A program made the translations under genes and the position numbers. Source: Melieria omissa (taxonomy: Eukaryota; Arthropoda; Insecta; Diptera; Ulidiidae). Taken from it: a DNA stretch of 64,000 bases. Under the pieces are notes generated by a model. It was not told the origin of the DNA, did not search any database, and saw nothing but the letters and a program-made list of their open reading frames with translations. Shown one piece after another: positions 23,464 to 34,431 of the stretch (position 1 is its first letter; each line of letters begins with the position of its first letter). The stretch lies in NCBI GenBank assembly GCA_963971225.1, contig OZ020267.1, positions 99,863,536-99,927,535 on the forward strand, given 5' to 3'.

Positions 23464-24089
23464 TAGTAGTAGAGTGATGTCAATCACCTCCTGCCTTCTT
23501 GTAGTCACAAACGTAGGCTGATTGCCATTGTTGTGAATATTCAGGCCGGAGGATGCAATATACCCGAACAGCCGAGAGCCTCGGTTGTTGCATTTGCTGC
23601 TGCCCCAGATTGTGTGCTGGGCATTAGCATCGCAACATAAAATGAGACCGAGATTGCGCTGCTCACAAAACCTCACGAGACTAGCGACCTTCCCAGGTGG
23701 TGGCGCTTCCAGTGCATCGTAAGGAAAGTACCCAGACGCAATCACGAACCTCGACCATCCGTGCATACCCTTGAAGCTCACCTCAGCAGCAACCAGGTCC
23801 TGACAGCAGAAAGGGTCAAGACTAGTCACCGTAAGATGAGATGATACTATAAGACAGGTTCTAGGTCTAATCGAATTCCTATCATACAGTACAGTGGCCC
23901 CTTTCAACGACTCAAGGCCACAGACCCGGCCCCTAAAGACCCAGGGCTCTTGAATTGTTGTTATGTGGGGTAGTGTGTGCAGCCGGGAGAGCCGACTACT
24001 TAAAAGTGCAGTAGCGGCTTTGGAATGCTGCAAGTTGATCTGCGTTACCGACAGAGGCCGATAACTACAAGAACTGTCTGAGCCTCCTA
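23464..24089 (-). pseudogene. LOA-type ORF2, endonuclease part (frame broken before SDH block)
   Basis: This frame holds the apurinic/apyrimidinic-like endonuclease that nicks target DNA. It reads LSVTQINLQHSKAATALL, TTIQEPWV (catalytic Glu), VIASGYFPYD, then LILCCDANAQHTIWGSS and NNRGSRLFGYI, and finally PTFVTTRRQEVIDITL. After DITL the reading frame drifts into nonsense, while the expected continuation (NTRLGWSINN...SDHRY) lies in another frame. The break falls in a CTACTACTAATACTAG stretch at about 23457-23475, a slippage-prone run. No ATG was found close to the start, and the frame overlaps or abuts the ORF1 stop at 24087-24089, so coupled translation is likely in the intact element. As it stands ORF2 cannot be made as one protein. 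Confidence 0.85.
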
Positions 24090-25355
24090 TCTGGGATAGA
24101 CATAAAAACTGACAGTCCCAAAGAAGAGACTGAGACAGTTCCCGTACCGGGAGCCCAGGACATCAGCAGAGGCTTCATCGATTCTCGCCACAAGAGAAGC
24201 ACCTTCCTTACCTTTCCGGTTGGTACTCTTGCGGTGGTGGAGAACACGCCAAAGCCTGGTGTCGATGCCTGGGTTCTGGGCACGCAGACAGGAGAGCACA
24301 TCCGCTGTGGACAGGTCAGGGTCCGGTATCCAGCAGATGGCTTTCCTGAGGGACTCGACCTCGCCTTCGTAGACCGCGAAGCGAGTGGTCCCCTTAGGAG
24401 GCAACTTATTGACTGCGTTCCTGATCCAGTCAAAGTTGGCCTGAGACGCACACGACACCAATAAAGTGCCGTCTTTTGTCTCATAGCCCTTCGCATTGGC
24501 CTCAGGACCGGAGGCAATAACCCGACGCATCAGTTGGCTTTTGCAGAAGTTGAGTTCTGCATCAGTCAACCTGTGGTCAGGGCCCCTTTTCCCAATCACT
24601 GCCATCGGCCGCGGGCCGGCAGCCTTCTCGCTATACGATGGCTTGGCCGCACCTTTGGAAGTGCTTGGGCGAAGATCCAGCTCGCCGCCCTCCGCTGACG
24701 AAGGTTTCGCCGGGCAGGCAGACGTGCTGGGTCGGAGGCTTTGGACATTTCGCGGCTTACTGGCAACACACTTCTCCGCCGCTTTGGCTACTGCCGGGGT
24801 TACGCTCGTGCCTTTGGGGGCCGTGGCGCACCTGACGACAGCAGTTGCAGGGCAGGTAGGCGTGCCGTTTTCGGCTGCAGTCTTCATCCGCTTGCCTCGC
24901 GAGCCGGACGATTTGGAGACCTCCGTGCTCTCCGCCGGACCAGTGGCTTCGGTGGGTGTTACCTCAGCCGACCTGGGTCTTTTGGAGGACACGGGTTCCG
25001 GAGGGTCGGCCGTGTCGCCTGCCTTTTCAAGCCGGCGCATAGCCATCCGCTTCCTTCTGATCCTCCTCGCCTTGCTCCTTTTTTTTGATTCCTTAGAACC
25101 ACTGGGAGGTCGTTCAGCCACCGTGGCAGCTTCCCGACGCAGGCCCTCTGGCTCCTTAGAATCATCCGTCTCCGAAGAAGAGGAGATCGTGGTAACGACC
25201 CCGCTTTCCTCCAGGATGCGCTCCCGCCGGTAAAGGCGGGAGACTTGAGCAATGGTTGGGGCCTCCAGAATCCTTGCCCCTGCCGCCGAAGCGGGTGGAT
25301 TGCCACCTATGTGGATTCCACCTGGAGTAGTATCCATTTCGTTTTCCATTGCCAA
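24087..25355 (-). CDS. LOA-type ORF1 (RNA-binding Gag-like protein)
   Basis: This intact frame of 422 codons starts MAMENEMDTTPGG. Residues 1-240 are charged, Ser/Pro/Lys-rich and probably disordered, with a basic stretch SKKRSKARRIRRKRMAMRRL that may bind RNA or act as a nuclear signal. Residues from about 250 form a folded part: LTDAELNFCKSQLMRRVIAS, GTLLVSCASQANFDWI, WIPDPDLSTADVLSCL, and the end FGTVSFYVYPR. It lacks CCHC zinc knuckles. I associate this C-terminal region with the DUF4780-type domain of insect LOA-like ORF1 proteins, from memory. It would coat element RNA. Its stop TAG abuts the ORF2 frame. The 245-codon + strand frame over the same bases is an antisense shadow. Confidence 0.85.
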   Translation of the reverse strand: MAMENEMDTTPGGIHIGGNPPASAAGARILEAPTIAQVSRLYRRERILEESGVVTTISSSSETDDSKEPEGLRREAATVAERPPSGSKESKKRSKARRIRRKRMAMRRLEKAGDTADPPEPVSSKRPRSAEVTPTEATGPAESTEVSKSSGSRGKRMKTAAENGTPTCPATAVVRCATAPKGTSVTPAVAKAAEKCVASKPRNVQSLRPSTSACPAKPSSAEGGELDLRPSTSKGAAKPSYSEKAAGPRPMAVIGKRGPDHRLTDAELNFCKSQLMRRVIASGPEANAKGYETKDGTLLVSCASQANFDWIRNAVNKLPPKGTTRFAVYEGEVESLRKAICWIPDPDLSTADVLSCLRAQNPGIDTRLWRVLHHRKSTNRKGKEGASLVARIDEASADVLGSRYGNCLSLFFGTVSFYVYPR

Positions 25356-25558
25356 TGAGTGGTTTTAGTTCGGGACTCCTCCCTAGCCAGTTTGGTCCGC
25401 GGATGGTACCCATACTCTATACCATCATTGTGGTGGACGCAACAGACATGACTCCTGTTCCTCCAAGGGTACCGAAGTGACGTCGTTTGTCCACCAAGGG
25501 CCCCCTATCCGCCACCTAGGGACGCGTCCGATGGGAGATCAGGCAACTCCACACGGGT

Positions 25559-25628
25559 GGATTTTAGTCGCCTCTTACGACAGGCATGCCTTACCACGGG
25601 CATATTCTCGGACCCTAACCCGTAGGGC
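25559..25628 (-). ncRNA. Candidate HDV-like self-cleaving ribozyme at the 5' end of the LOA-type element
   Basis: Numbering the element RNA from its first base (25628), the first 70 nt can be drawn in HDV-like order. P1 is 1-7 with 35-41, with one C-A mismatch. P2 is 8-12 with 66-70, including one G-U pair. P3 is 14-16 with 29-31. P4 is GCCU 44-47 with AGGC 56-59. J4/2 contains CUAA (62-65), with C62 in the place of the catalytic cytosine. HDV-like ribozymes are known at the 5' ends of R2, RTE and Baggins elements. Weak points are the P1 mismatch, three unpaired bases between P3 and P1, and no clean P1.1. A simpler CCCTA/TAGGG hairpin (25613-25627) competes. Confidence 0.4.
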
Positions 25629-25638
25629 TTGATCTCTT
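25629..25638. repeat. Right target-site duplication of the LOA-type element
   Basis: TTGATCTCTT, pairing with 20297-20306. It fixes the 5' end of the element at 25628. Confidence 0.8.
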
Positions 25639-27540
25639 AATTTCATCTCCAATTTCATTTTATTCATTCTCATCTGTCTATGTTCACACTCGGCCGTTTA
25701 CAGCATTCAATGTTTACTGGTCATGCAATCGTCAACAGTTAAGAAATAAACGATCACTTTACTCGAAATCCAACGCGATTTATTCCACTCCGCTGTCAAT
25801 AACAGCAATTTATTCACATATATACAAAAATATCTTTTTTAATTATTAAATTTTTGTTTTTTTTTTTAATAAAAAGACAAGAAGTACCCATTTATTATTT
25901 TCTTACTCAGCATTGTCCCATGGATCGGTATTTGCATCGAACAAACACTTCTAACCATTACCAAGAACACTCCCTTCTTCCCAAATATCCTCTAAGTACT
26001 TAAAAATTACAAGACACATAAAAAACCTTAAAGTACACTTTCAGGCGCACAACCGGCCATGGCAAAAACAACAAGCTTGGCGCTAAAAGGCCACACAATA
26101 TTCCGCCTAATGGGACTTTACTTTCTCTGACCACTGTTGGCTCGACCGCTGACATGGTTAGTGCTAACCGCTTTCGAACGATATGTGCGGAAATGGGCAA
26201 AATGGCATGTAAGAAGCGTCGTCCGAGTGAAATGGCTGGTTTCGAACGTCAATGCAAATGCATTTCCGCTTTACGACACGCACGCACTCTTAGGCCAATC
26301 CATACAAAAACACATACAACTGCCGCATAAAATCATTGGATACACGCGCGCGTAGTCGTTGGCACGTCAACTCAACTCGGTATGCACGTCCAGCGCTTTC
26401 TTGCATTCGCAGCGTTGTCAATGATGTCGCTGATGTAAGCTCGCACAGCTCATGACCTGTGCGCCGTTGTTGACATGCACACACACCTATGCAAACACAC
26501 GGACACGCACAGCAGAGCGGAATCAACATGCACAAAAAAGCGCCCAAGAAGTAGGCAACAAATTTTAAGCTGCGAATGCGGCGCCATTAGCAAACATGCA
26601 AAAACATCAATGCATATGTGTACATGTGTGTGTAGTAGTAGTAGTAGTAGCAGAAGTGCGTAGGAAATGTGATTATTACTAACAATTCCTGACTCTCTCC
26701 CTCTCCGCTCCACCTGCACTGAACGCATTCTGGGTCAAACAACAAAAATCACTTTTACTTGCCGCGAGCAAAGTGCGTGAGCGGTTTCTATTAATGCCTG
26801 CATACGCACATATCTGCATGTGTGTGTGTGCATGTCTGTGTCTGTATTGCGTGGGCGGCGAGTGCATTGAAAATCCATTAGTAGAACATTTTGTGGAGGA
26901 CAACGTCATTATTGGTTGGCTGACTGGTTGACTGCTGCTTGGTCGTTGTCGCTTGCTTGTTGTTGTTTTTGTTGTTATTATTGTTACCATAGCACATGCG
27001 CCTACGCTCGAGTGGTTAGTGCGTGTGCGACTGATGCACTTGTGGCAAACATAAATGTTTCGTTGCACAAACCACTACAAAAATCGTACGCCAGTGCAGT
27101 TCTGACGGATTTTTTTAATTTCTTTTTATACCTTTCTGATCGCTCTCTCCTATCCCCCTTAAGTGGCTGACCGATGCTGTTGTGCGTTACGCAGTAATGT
27201 TGCATTAGTTGCAAGCGAGCAGGACTGAACAGTCCTGAGTACCAACAAAGCACAGCGAAAGCTAGAAGGTTTGAAGATAAAAGGGTCAGAGTTGAAGTGG
27301 AAAATCAATGGGAAACGTTGCTGTGTCGTTTTCACAAAAGAGAGAGAGAAGTGCTAATTTCATTGAGGTCAGATAGACAAGTGCAGAAAAGAATATTTGT
27401 GGAAGTGGAGTCAATTTAATAAACAGTGCAGTAAAAGGAAAGACAGAACATTATGTTCTATGGAAGAAAAAAAGAAAGAAGCGAAGAGGCAAACAGTGGG
27501 CTAGTAAATCCTGGAAAGTGAAATGCGTAATAAGACTAAG
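25639..27540 (+). other. Intron 1, no gene recognised
   Basis: Intron DNA with short simple repeats, including (TAG)n at 26632-26650 and TG runs at 26817-26830. Frames of 60-130 codons here have no domain features. Confidence 0.5.
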
Positions 27541-27546
27541 AATTAG

Positions 27547-28170
27547 GCTAAGACTAAGACTAAGACTAAGACTAAGACTAAGACTAAGACTAAGACTAAG
27601 ACTAAGACTAAGACTAAGACTAAGACTAAGACTAAGACTAAGACTAAGACTAAGACTAAGACTAAGACTAAGACTAAGACTAAGACTAAGACTAAGACTA
27701 AGACTAAGACTAAGACTAAGACTAAGACTAAGACTAAGACTAAGACTAAGACTAAGACTAAGACTAAGACTAAGACTAAGACTAAGACTAAGACTAAGAC
27801 TAAGACTAAGACTAAGACTAAGACTAAGACTAAGACTAAGACTAAGACTAAGACTAAGACTAAGACTAAGACTAAGACTAAGACTAAGACTAAGACTAAG
27901 ACTAAGACTAAGACTAAGACTAAGACTAAGACTAAGACTAAGACTAAGACTAAGACTAAGACTAAGAGTAAGACTAAGACTAAGACTAAGACTAAGACTA
28001 AGACTAAGACTAAGACTAAGACTAAGACTAAGACTAAGACTAAGACTAAGACTAAGACTAAGACTAAGACTAAGACTAAGACTAAGACTAAGACTAAGAC
28101 TAAGACTAAGACTAAGACTAAGACTAAGACTAAGACTAAGACTAAGACTAAGACTAAGACTAAGACTAAG
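27547..28170. repeat. (AAGACT)n hexanucleotide array, about 104 units
   Basis: About 624 bp of AAGACT (CTAAGA) units with one internal substitution (AAGAGT, base 27968). It gives a 241-codon Leu-Arg frame, which is a by-product of the 6-bp period and not a gene. Confidence 0.97.
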
Positions 28171-28172
28171 AA

Positions 28173-28250
28173 ATATGTGGTATCACAATGGACCTTTCAG
28201 ACCTCTAAGTGTGTCTCCTACAGAGGCAGGTACCATAACCTAACCCAACC
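28173..28250 (+). mobile_element. Short 3'-tail fragment of the CCTAAC-ended LINE family at the end of the hexamer array
   Basis: GGTATCACAATGGACC, then CTAAGTGTGTCTCCTACAGA, then ACCATAACCTAACCC. This parallels 47979-48041 and the end of the decayed LINE at 7666. The 5' side merges with the last AAGACT units. Confidence 0.55.
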
Positions 28251-30289
28251 GTTTATAAAAATAAATTGCTACAAGCTGACGCTGAAATTAAATGCTACTT
28301 TGTTGCTGGTAACAAATGTGATGCCTGTTCGATGTCGGTACAAATATTTTTTCCCTTGTTGCGCTGCCCATCCATTGCACACTTATTCATCTTGAAGCTG
28401 TGGCACTGCCACACACAGACTGCGAAACAAAACCGCTAATTGACTTTGCCACAAAACAGAAGCTACAACAGCAACAACAACTGGAAACACTAACATCAAG
28501 AATATCAAAGGAACAGCGCGAATCGATAAAACAAAAGCCGTACGCCAGCATCAAGAGCGCCAACACAACACCAACAACAACAATAAACGCTGAAGGACAC
28601 CAAAGAAGTGTTGCTATGTGTATTGTTGTTGTTTTTGTTGCTGCTTTGACACATTAGCAACATTTGTATGCTCGACTTAAGCAACTGTGGGAGGCAATAT
28701 TTTTACCCCAACTAAGGTTTATGGCGTTTGTTGTTGTTGCAGTAATATGCATGACGAGATTTGGGTTAAAGGCTCAGACGAAAAAATCTATAAATAAATA
28801 AAAGCAAAAATATAAAATCGGCTCGCTTGTGTGGTTTTTAAATAAATTCACGTGTGTTTGTGTTTGTGTTAGTGCGTCGATGGCTCAGTGGAAGCAATGG
28901 AAATGGCAGCTTAAAAATTGTCTACGGAAAGTCCATGCATTATACATGAAATACATAGACATATACTGTGAGAATGCCGCCAAAGCAGCACGCAGCACGT
29001 TTTCAACGCCCAACATACGCCGTCCGTCGCTCTGCCCGCCTGTTCGTCGCACACACGCTGGCGTTATTACGTGCCATCATCAATTCTCAATATGTTGTGA
29101 ATATTAATGATCTCTCGGCATAACGCACGCATAATGCATATGCACACAGCGCGTGACTCATGCACGCACACACACACAGACTCAACACGCACACTTATGC
29201 AATATCAATATTGGCGCATGTGGAACATTGGCAACGGAGTTCAAGTGCACTTGAGCTACGCTTCGCTCCCACACAACACACATTGATGCACATTGATACT
29301 GCACGAGTGTGTGTTAATGTGCCGGTTTGTAGGTATGTGTGACGTTGGCTGTGTGCGTGTGTTCCAATTTATGTCTCCATGTAGTTTCAATTGTAATTAG
29401 CAGCATTAGCTGACGTTGTTTCGTAGGCTATCGTCTGCCTCTGGTTGTTGTTGGTTAGATGCTGCTTAGAGTTGCTGCTGTGGTTTTTGTTGTTATTGCC
29501 ACTATTGGAAATGCGTTTTTGTTGCTGTACTAATAGCAGTTGTTGCTGTGTGCGGTTTTATTGGCAGTAAGCGAAAATTTATGCTAATGACATAATGAAG
29601 AGCAGCTCGCGCTCTTTGATAAATGAAATCTGGCACAAGCAGCAGTAGCAGCAACAAATAAAACAATAGGCAAAGTGAAAAAGCGTTAGTAAGAGGAAAT
29701 TATAGACAGTTGGAATATGTTACCACTAGATTAATACGGTCGATAACAACTACAGCAACAACTAATACTAACGACTTTGGTTGCTGAATATTTGTCTTTA
29801 AGTCGTTTAACTTTTTGTAATTTCCCTACTTTATCTGGGCAACAGAAGCTAAAGTAGACCTCAACTGGTCATAGCGCATTGCCTCCATTTCAAATAATAG
29901 TTCACAGAAACATGTCATTGAATTCATTTTCCCTTTGAAGGACAAAAACTCATTTTACAAAAGGTCAGAATTTCTCTCTATTTCCCTATTTCTGTGCACT
30001 AACTTTGAACGAGTGCTTTGTAAACGACCATTTCACATCCTAAGTAGCCAACTTGCAGGTGTTGCTTTCACTGGTTTTGTTTCTGAACATTTGAAGAAAA
30101 TAAATTATAATTAAAAATCATTTTGTTGGCTGCACAATCTCAACCCTTCAGCTGCACAGTCTCGTCTCAGGCAACTTAACTCTCAACGTTTTAGGATCGA
30201 TTGCGCATTGCTTGGCATATTTTTTAAATTTTGGCCATGTTTATCTTTATTCATTGGCGGTTTTGTTTCTTGGCTTTGTGTATTTGCAG
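28251..30289 (+). other. Intron 1, distal part
   Basis: Intron DNA with CAA/TTG opa-like runs (28465-28650, 29450-29560) and CA/TG runs. It ends in the TATTTGCAG acceptor of the 30290 exon. No other gene was recognised. Confidence 0.6.
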
Positions 30290-30395
30290 AGAAATCTGGA
30301 CCACCGTACTGCCACCGGATACAAAGGACACTTTCACTGCCATCTTGGGTGTCACAAAGGCTAACCGCATGGACGAGGGAATCTACACGTGCAAG
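30290..30395 (+). CDS. ADGRA-type adhesion GPCR, exon completing Ig domain 1
   Basis: This 106-nt exon is preceded by TATTTGCAG and followed by GTGCGT. Its first base completes the Arg codon split at the end of the 228-364 exon, and it ends in phase 0. It encodes WTTVLPPDTKD, then ILGVTKANRMDEGIYTCK. The D-x-G-x-Y-x-C pattern is the classic E-F strand and F-strand cysteine of an Ig domain, so it pairs with the cysteine of the previous exon. It is separated from its neighbours by introns of 29.9 kb and 11.5 kb. The phase match and the missing half-domain make the join convincing, though cDNA could reveal extra small exons in the introns. Confidence 0.8.
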
Positions 30396-31273
30396 GTGCG
30401 TAAATCAAATGAAAATCTACAAAAAAACATAAAAATAAACAAAAAATCGTACATTCGAGCAAGGTTATTTATATACTAAATGAAATACTAAATAAAATGG
30501 CTGCAAAAACTTGTGAAAAATCAATAAAATCGTTGAGCTACCTAACAGAAACGTAAAATTTCATTTGAAAGAAATGAACCCTGTATGATCAGGCGGGCGA
30601 GAAAAAATTCCCTAAAAAACAGTTGGTACATAAAAGAATGGGTAGATGTGGCATGGAACAAGTAAAACAGGCAAACAAAAAAACACAAGTAAAAAAGCTA
30701 AAAAGCAGCTAGAAGCATGAAGAAAAAATAATAAATTAAAAATCTTGTAATTCTACTTATTTGTCTTATCTTTTTATTTCCGGCCAGCACGAGTCAAAAG
30801 CACAACTCATTTGCACATTTAGGAAAACAAATTTCAGTTTGGGACTCCATTGAAATTCGTTTCATTCATTTTTCAGCCACTTTGCAGCCTTTTTGCTTTT
30901 TATATACAAATGCGTAGTAGAAAATTAAATTCAACATTAATTTAGTTACTGACTGATGGATGGAGACCAGAGGCTGTATGCATTAGCACACTTTAGCAGA
31001 AATGAAAAACCCAAACATCCTAAACAAATACAACAAATGGCAACCGGAAGACTGATTTTTAATTAGGTTAATAAGAATTCAGTTACTTGCTTTTGTTGTT
31101 TATCTCTGCGAGTTGGGGTTTCACCTAAATATTTAGAATATTTAGTTTAAAAAATTAATGTGAAGATCTTTAAAAAATTGTACAAAAAACTATACAAAAA
31201 GTTTATGTTAAGGATTCAATGTGAGTTTATTGAGTGAAAGAAACTACATGTTTTAAAAGTATGTAACATATTG

Positions 31274-31405
31274 CAGCAGTGGATCTAGGGGGGTTTGAGG
31301 GGTTTAAATTGCTCCCAAATTTCTGTTTGTTACAAACGTTTTGGGTGACAAATATAGTTTCAAATGGTATTTGGCTCAAAAGTTGTGTACAAAACCCTTG
31401 AAAGT
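31274..31405 (+). repeat. Dispersed repeat, copy 1
   Basis: GTGGATCTAGGGGGGTTTGA, CTCCCAAATTTCTG and AAATGGTATTTGGCTCAAAA in this order parallel the copy at 34283-34431. It is probably an old mobile-element piece, family unknown. Confidence 0.5.
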
Positions 31406-34282
31406 AATCAATAATCAGTGCAAATAGATGTGTGTTAAACAGGGTGATTATTCATAATGCTTAGAGCGTATTATTTCAAATATTTCAACTAATAATACCA
31501 ACACAAATTGTATACAAAATTTACTATATTTATTCATAAAAATTGCAAAAGGTTGTTTGTCAGCTATGGCAGAAACCTAAAGAAAGACATCTAGCAATCT
31601 TGCAAATAATTTCCAAGAAAATTCTTTTCAACAACCTTTATGCAATCAAGCAGATGTTGTGTTTCGCTCACTAATCCGCTCAATAACAACACGCCCACTA
31701 TAACAAAGCCACAAACTGCCCAACAATACCTGCCAACCATGTTTTAGCTGGCGTCACTATTTTTCTTGAAGGCTGCTGTCACCTATTCAGTGACCATACT
31801 TCAATAGAATGTGGGAGTTTCAAGCAAAATCTGAAACTTGATGCCTTGCACGTGCCAGCAACAATTTTACCCCAAATGACGTCATTTGAAGGGTTAATTG
31901 TTTAAGCACGCACATAGTATATGTGTGTGTCTGTATGTAGAGTACATAATGGCGCACAAAGTGCCAAACAAATTCATTTTATTGCACGATTTTAACAGCA
32001 TGTGCACTCTGGCGCACATGGAAGCTCGCAGGCGTATACGTAACATTTAATTGAATTGTACGTATGAACGGCAGTTTCGAACAAAACAAAAAGCCATTGA
32101 TGCATGGCAGCAGCTGGCAAGCTGCATATGCAACTTTGTGCATATTTGCTGGTTGCTCGTTGCCTGCTTCGCTCTGCTCCTTGCAGCTTCTAATGCCAAC
32201 TGCTTGCCGCACAATTATAAACTTTAAAGCGCTGTCCACTGCCAAGGTATGCATGCAGATTGTTGTTGTTGTTGTTATGTTGGCAATTTGTATAACATAA
32301 AAGCTTAATTTTCACTTATGCATCATAACTTGTAGGGAATATTTTCATTAGACTGTGTGGGTCTAAAGTTTGAACTTTAAAATTTCAATTTTCTCTGCCG
32401 GCGCTATTTTAATAACTTTTATTGGCTTTAAATGAGCAGCTTTCATATATAAATTGGAACTATATTAACCTTGCATTCATTGCATATATACACAAAAAAC
32501 GCAGACACATGCATGTCTAAATATAAAACCAAATAAATGTTACGTATACGCCATGTGAGCTTCAAAAAGTTGCCAACAGCAAAATACTTAATTAACAGAA
32601 AACAACCACTACAACAACAACAATGCCACAAGAAACTTTACTAGAAACTCCACCAATATAGCAGCAGCAACAACAACAGCAAAAGTAACTTGCATAGTAC
32701 GTTCAACAAGCTTATTAGTCGCTCTCATTGACCGTTATTACAAAACACATTACATGCCAACACTGGCCGACAGCCGAGAAAAATTGCCAACACATGCAAG
32801 CGGAAGCTTAGAAGGGTGTAACAACAATAATAACAACAACAATAACCACAACACACAACACTTGGCTACAAGACAAATTAAGGCAACAACGGATGCTGCC
32901 AAGTAAGTGACTGGCATAAGGTTGTGAGCATAAATAGTGTTGTTGTTGATGTTATTATTGTTGTTGTTGTTGTTGTTCTGGTGGCGGCTACTACACATGT
33001 TAGCGCGAAATAAACAAATTACGCAAATTCTTTGTAAAATATTGACATGTCTGCTGGTTGTAGCAAATAGAGCTAAAAATAAGGGATGCACCAAAAAAAC
33101 AACTCCAAGCGAAGATGAATTGAATTGAAATACTGGGATTACACATACAACACATGCGAAATCCCCGACACACATAGGGTTGAGAGCTTTGTTAGTTTTT
33201 GTATAGTCATCCATATTATGTGGACGCTAGAATGCGCTGTGAGCGTGCAGTCGCTCACTCCTTGCAAAAACAGGAGCAGCGAAAAAACATGCTTTAGATG
33301 TAAGAGAGAAAGAAAGCTAGCAATAAATCAAGTGAAAGTTGATTGAAAAGCTATGGGTTTGGTAGGGGAAACAGGGAAGGCAAAGTAAGTTAGTGAGCAG
33401 AAAACGTAGACAAAGCATGTCGAAGGCAAGAAGGTAGCAAGAAAAGCAGAAATTTGTATACACATATGTTGTTATTGCTTTTTTTTTGCTTTTATTCCAC
33501 ATACAAAGCACAGTATTGAAAGCAACAGTTCGAGCAGAAATACAACTTGAAGAAGAAAATATAAGCACTTGAGCGACAAGAAAAGGGAACATAAAAAAAG
33601 AGGAAGAGCATGTAAAATGGTTCACTCTGCGTGCTCGTATGTTATGGAGACAAAGGAACTACTATTGTTGTTTGTTGATGTAGGTTGTGACATGATTTGT
33701 ATGAAAGCTGCTGAAGCTGTCATACAGCCTTGAATGCTGAGATCTGGTTTCAAGTCATTTCTTGTTGCACAGCCACTCCCTTGCAAGCATTTGAATGTAG
33801 TTCACCTTTCAACGTGATGCAGACGCAATGTGTCTTTCTTAAGTTCTTGACTGTTTTCTAATTGATTTTTACAAATTTCTTTTATATTTCTGGAGTAACT
33901 GCATTCTTTCAAAAGCAGCTGTGTGATTTAAGTTGTTGGAATCCATACATTGGTTGTTTCATATTCATGTCATATTTTTCAACACTACTAAATTTTTGCC
34001 ATTTTTGGTTTCATTTAAAAATATTTTTCTTTATTTTTTACCTTCTAATTTATGCTGAAGCACCAGATTTTATAAGCCTTGGAGGTTTGTGAAGTTTATA
34101 TGAACACTGCTTGAGGTATACTGATATTACTTACATGATCAGCTTCACTATATTTGTTTGTATGTTAGTGTAGACTACTGGTTTGTGCTCGTTTTTGATT
34201 CCTGGCGATTCTTCTCCATCTCCCTTCTGACCACAATATATTGTTTTATTTCCCTAATGAATGCGCACTAGCTTTTCGAACC

Positions 34283-34431
34283 AGGGGTCTAGGTACGATA
34301 TAGGTACACAGTGACGCATACAATGGGGGAGGGGTTGAGGTTCAAACTCCCAAACACAAAAATCGCTAATACAAAATATGGATTCGAATGGTATTCGGTT
34401 GAAAAGTTGTACTCAAAAGCCCCGAAATCGA
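34283..34431 (+). repeat. Dispersed repeat, copy 2
   Basis: GGGGTCTAGG, GGGGTTGAGGTTCAAACTCC and GAATGGTATTCGGTTGAAAA share order and spacing with the copy at 31274-31405, at clearly reduced identity. Confidence 0.5.

Larger units (their letters stand above)
20307..25628 (-). mobile_element. Near-full-length LOA/Baggins-type non-LTR retrotransposon
   Basis: This 5.3-kb minus-strand insertion is bounded by a 10-bp target duplication (20297-20306 and 25629-25638). It has an A tail of about 18-20 nt at its 3' end. In transcript order it holds a 5' UTR of about 270 nt, ORF1 and ORF2 (endonuclease, reverse transcriptase, RNase H, terminal Cys/His motif). An RNase H domain plus an ORF1 without CCHC knuckles points to the LOA group (LOA, Bilbo, Baggins) rather than Jockey or R1. 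Two defects are visible: a frameshift between endonuclease and reverse transcriptase, and ORF2 running through the A tail. It inserted antisense to the receptor gene inside its first intron. The clear duplication and long open frames suggest a fairly recent insertion. Confidence 0.9.

Noticed and set aside
24496..25233. 245-codon + strand frame
   Set aside because: Antisense shadow of the LOA-type ORF1, which has the better domain and codon support.
27518..28243. 241-codon Leu-Arg repeat protein
   Set aside because: The frame is produced entirely by the AAGACT hexamer, with no coding context.
30208..30479. Frames extending the 30290 exon on either side
   Set aside because: The Ig motif is confined to 30290-30395, and clear acceptor and donor sites end it there.
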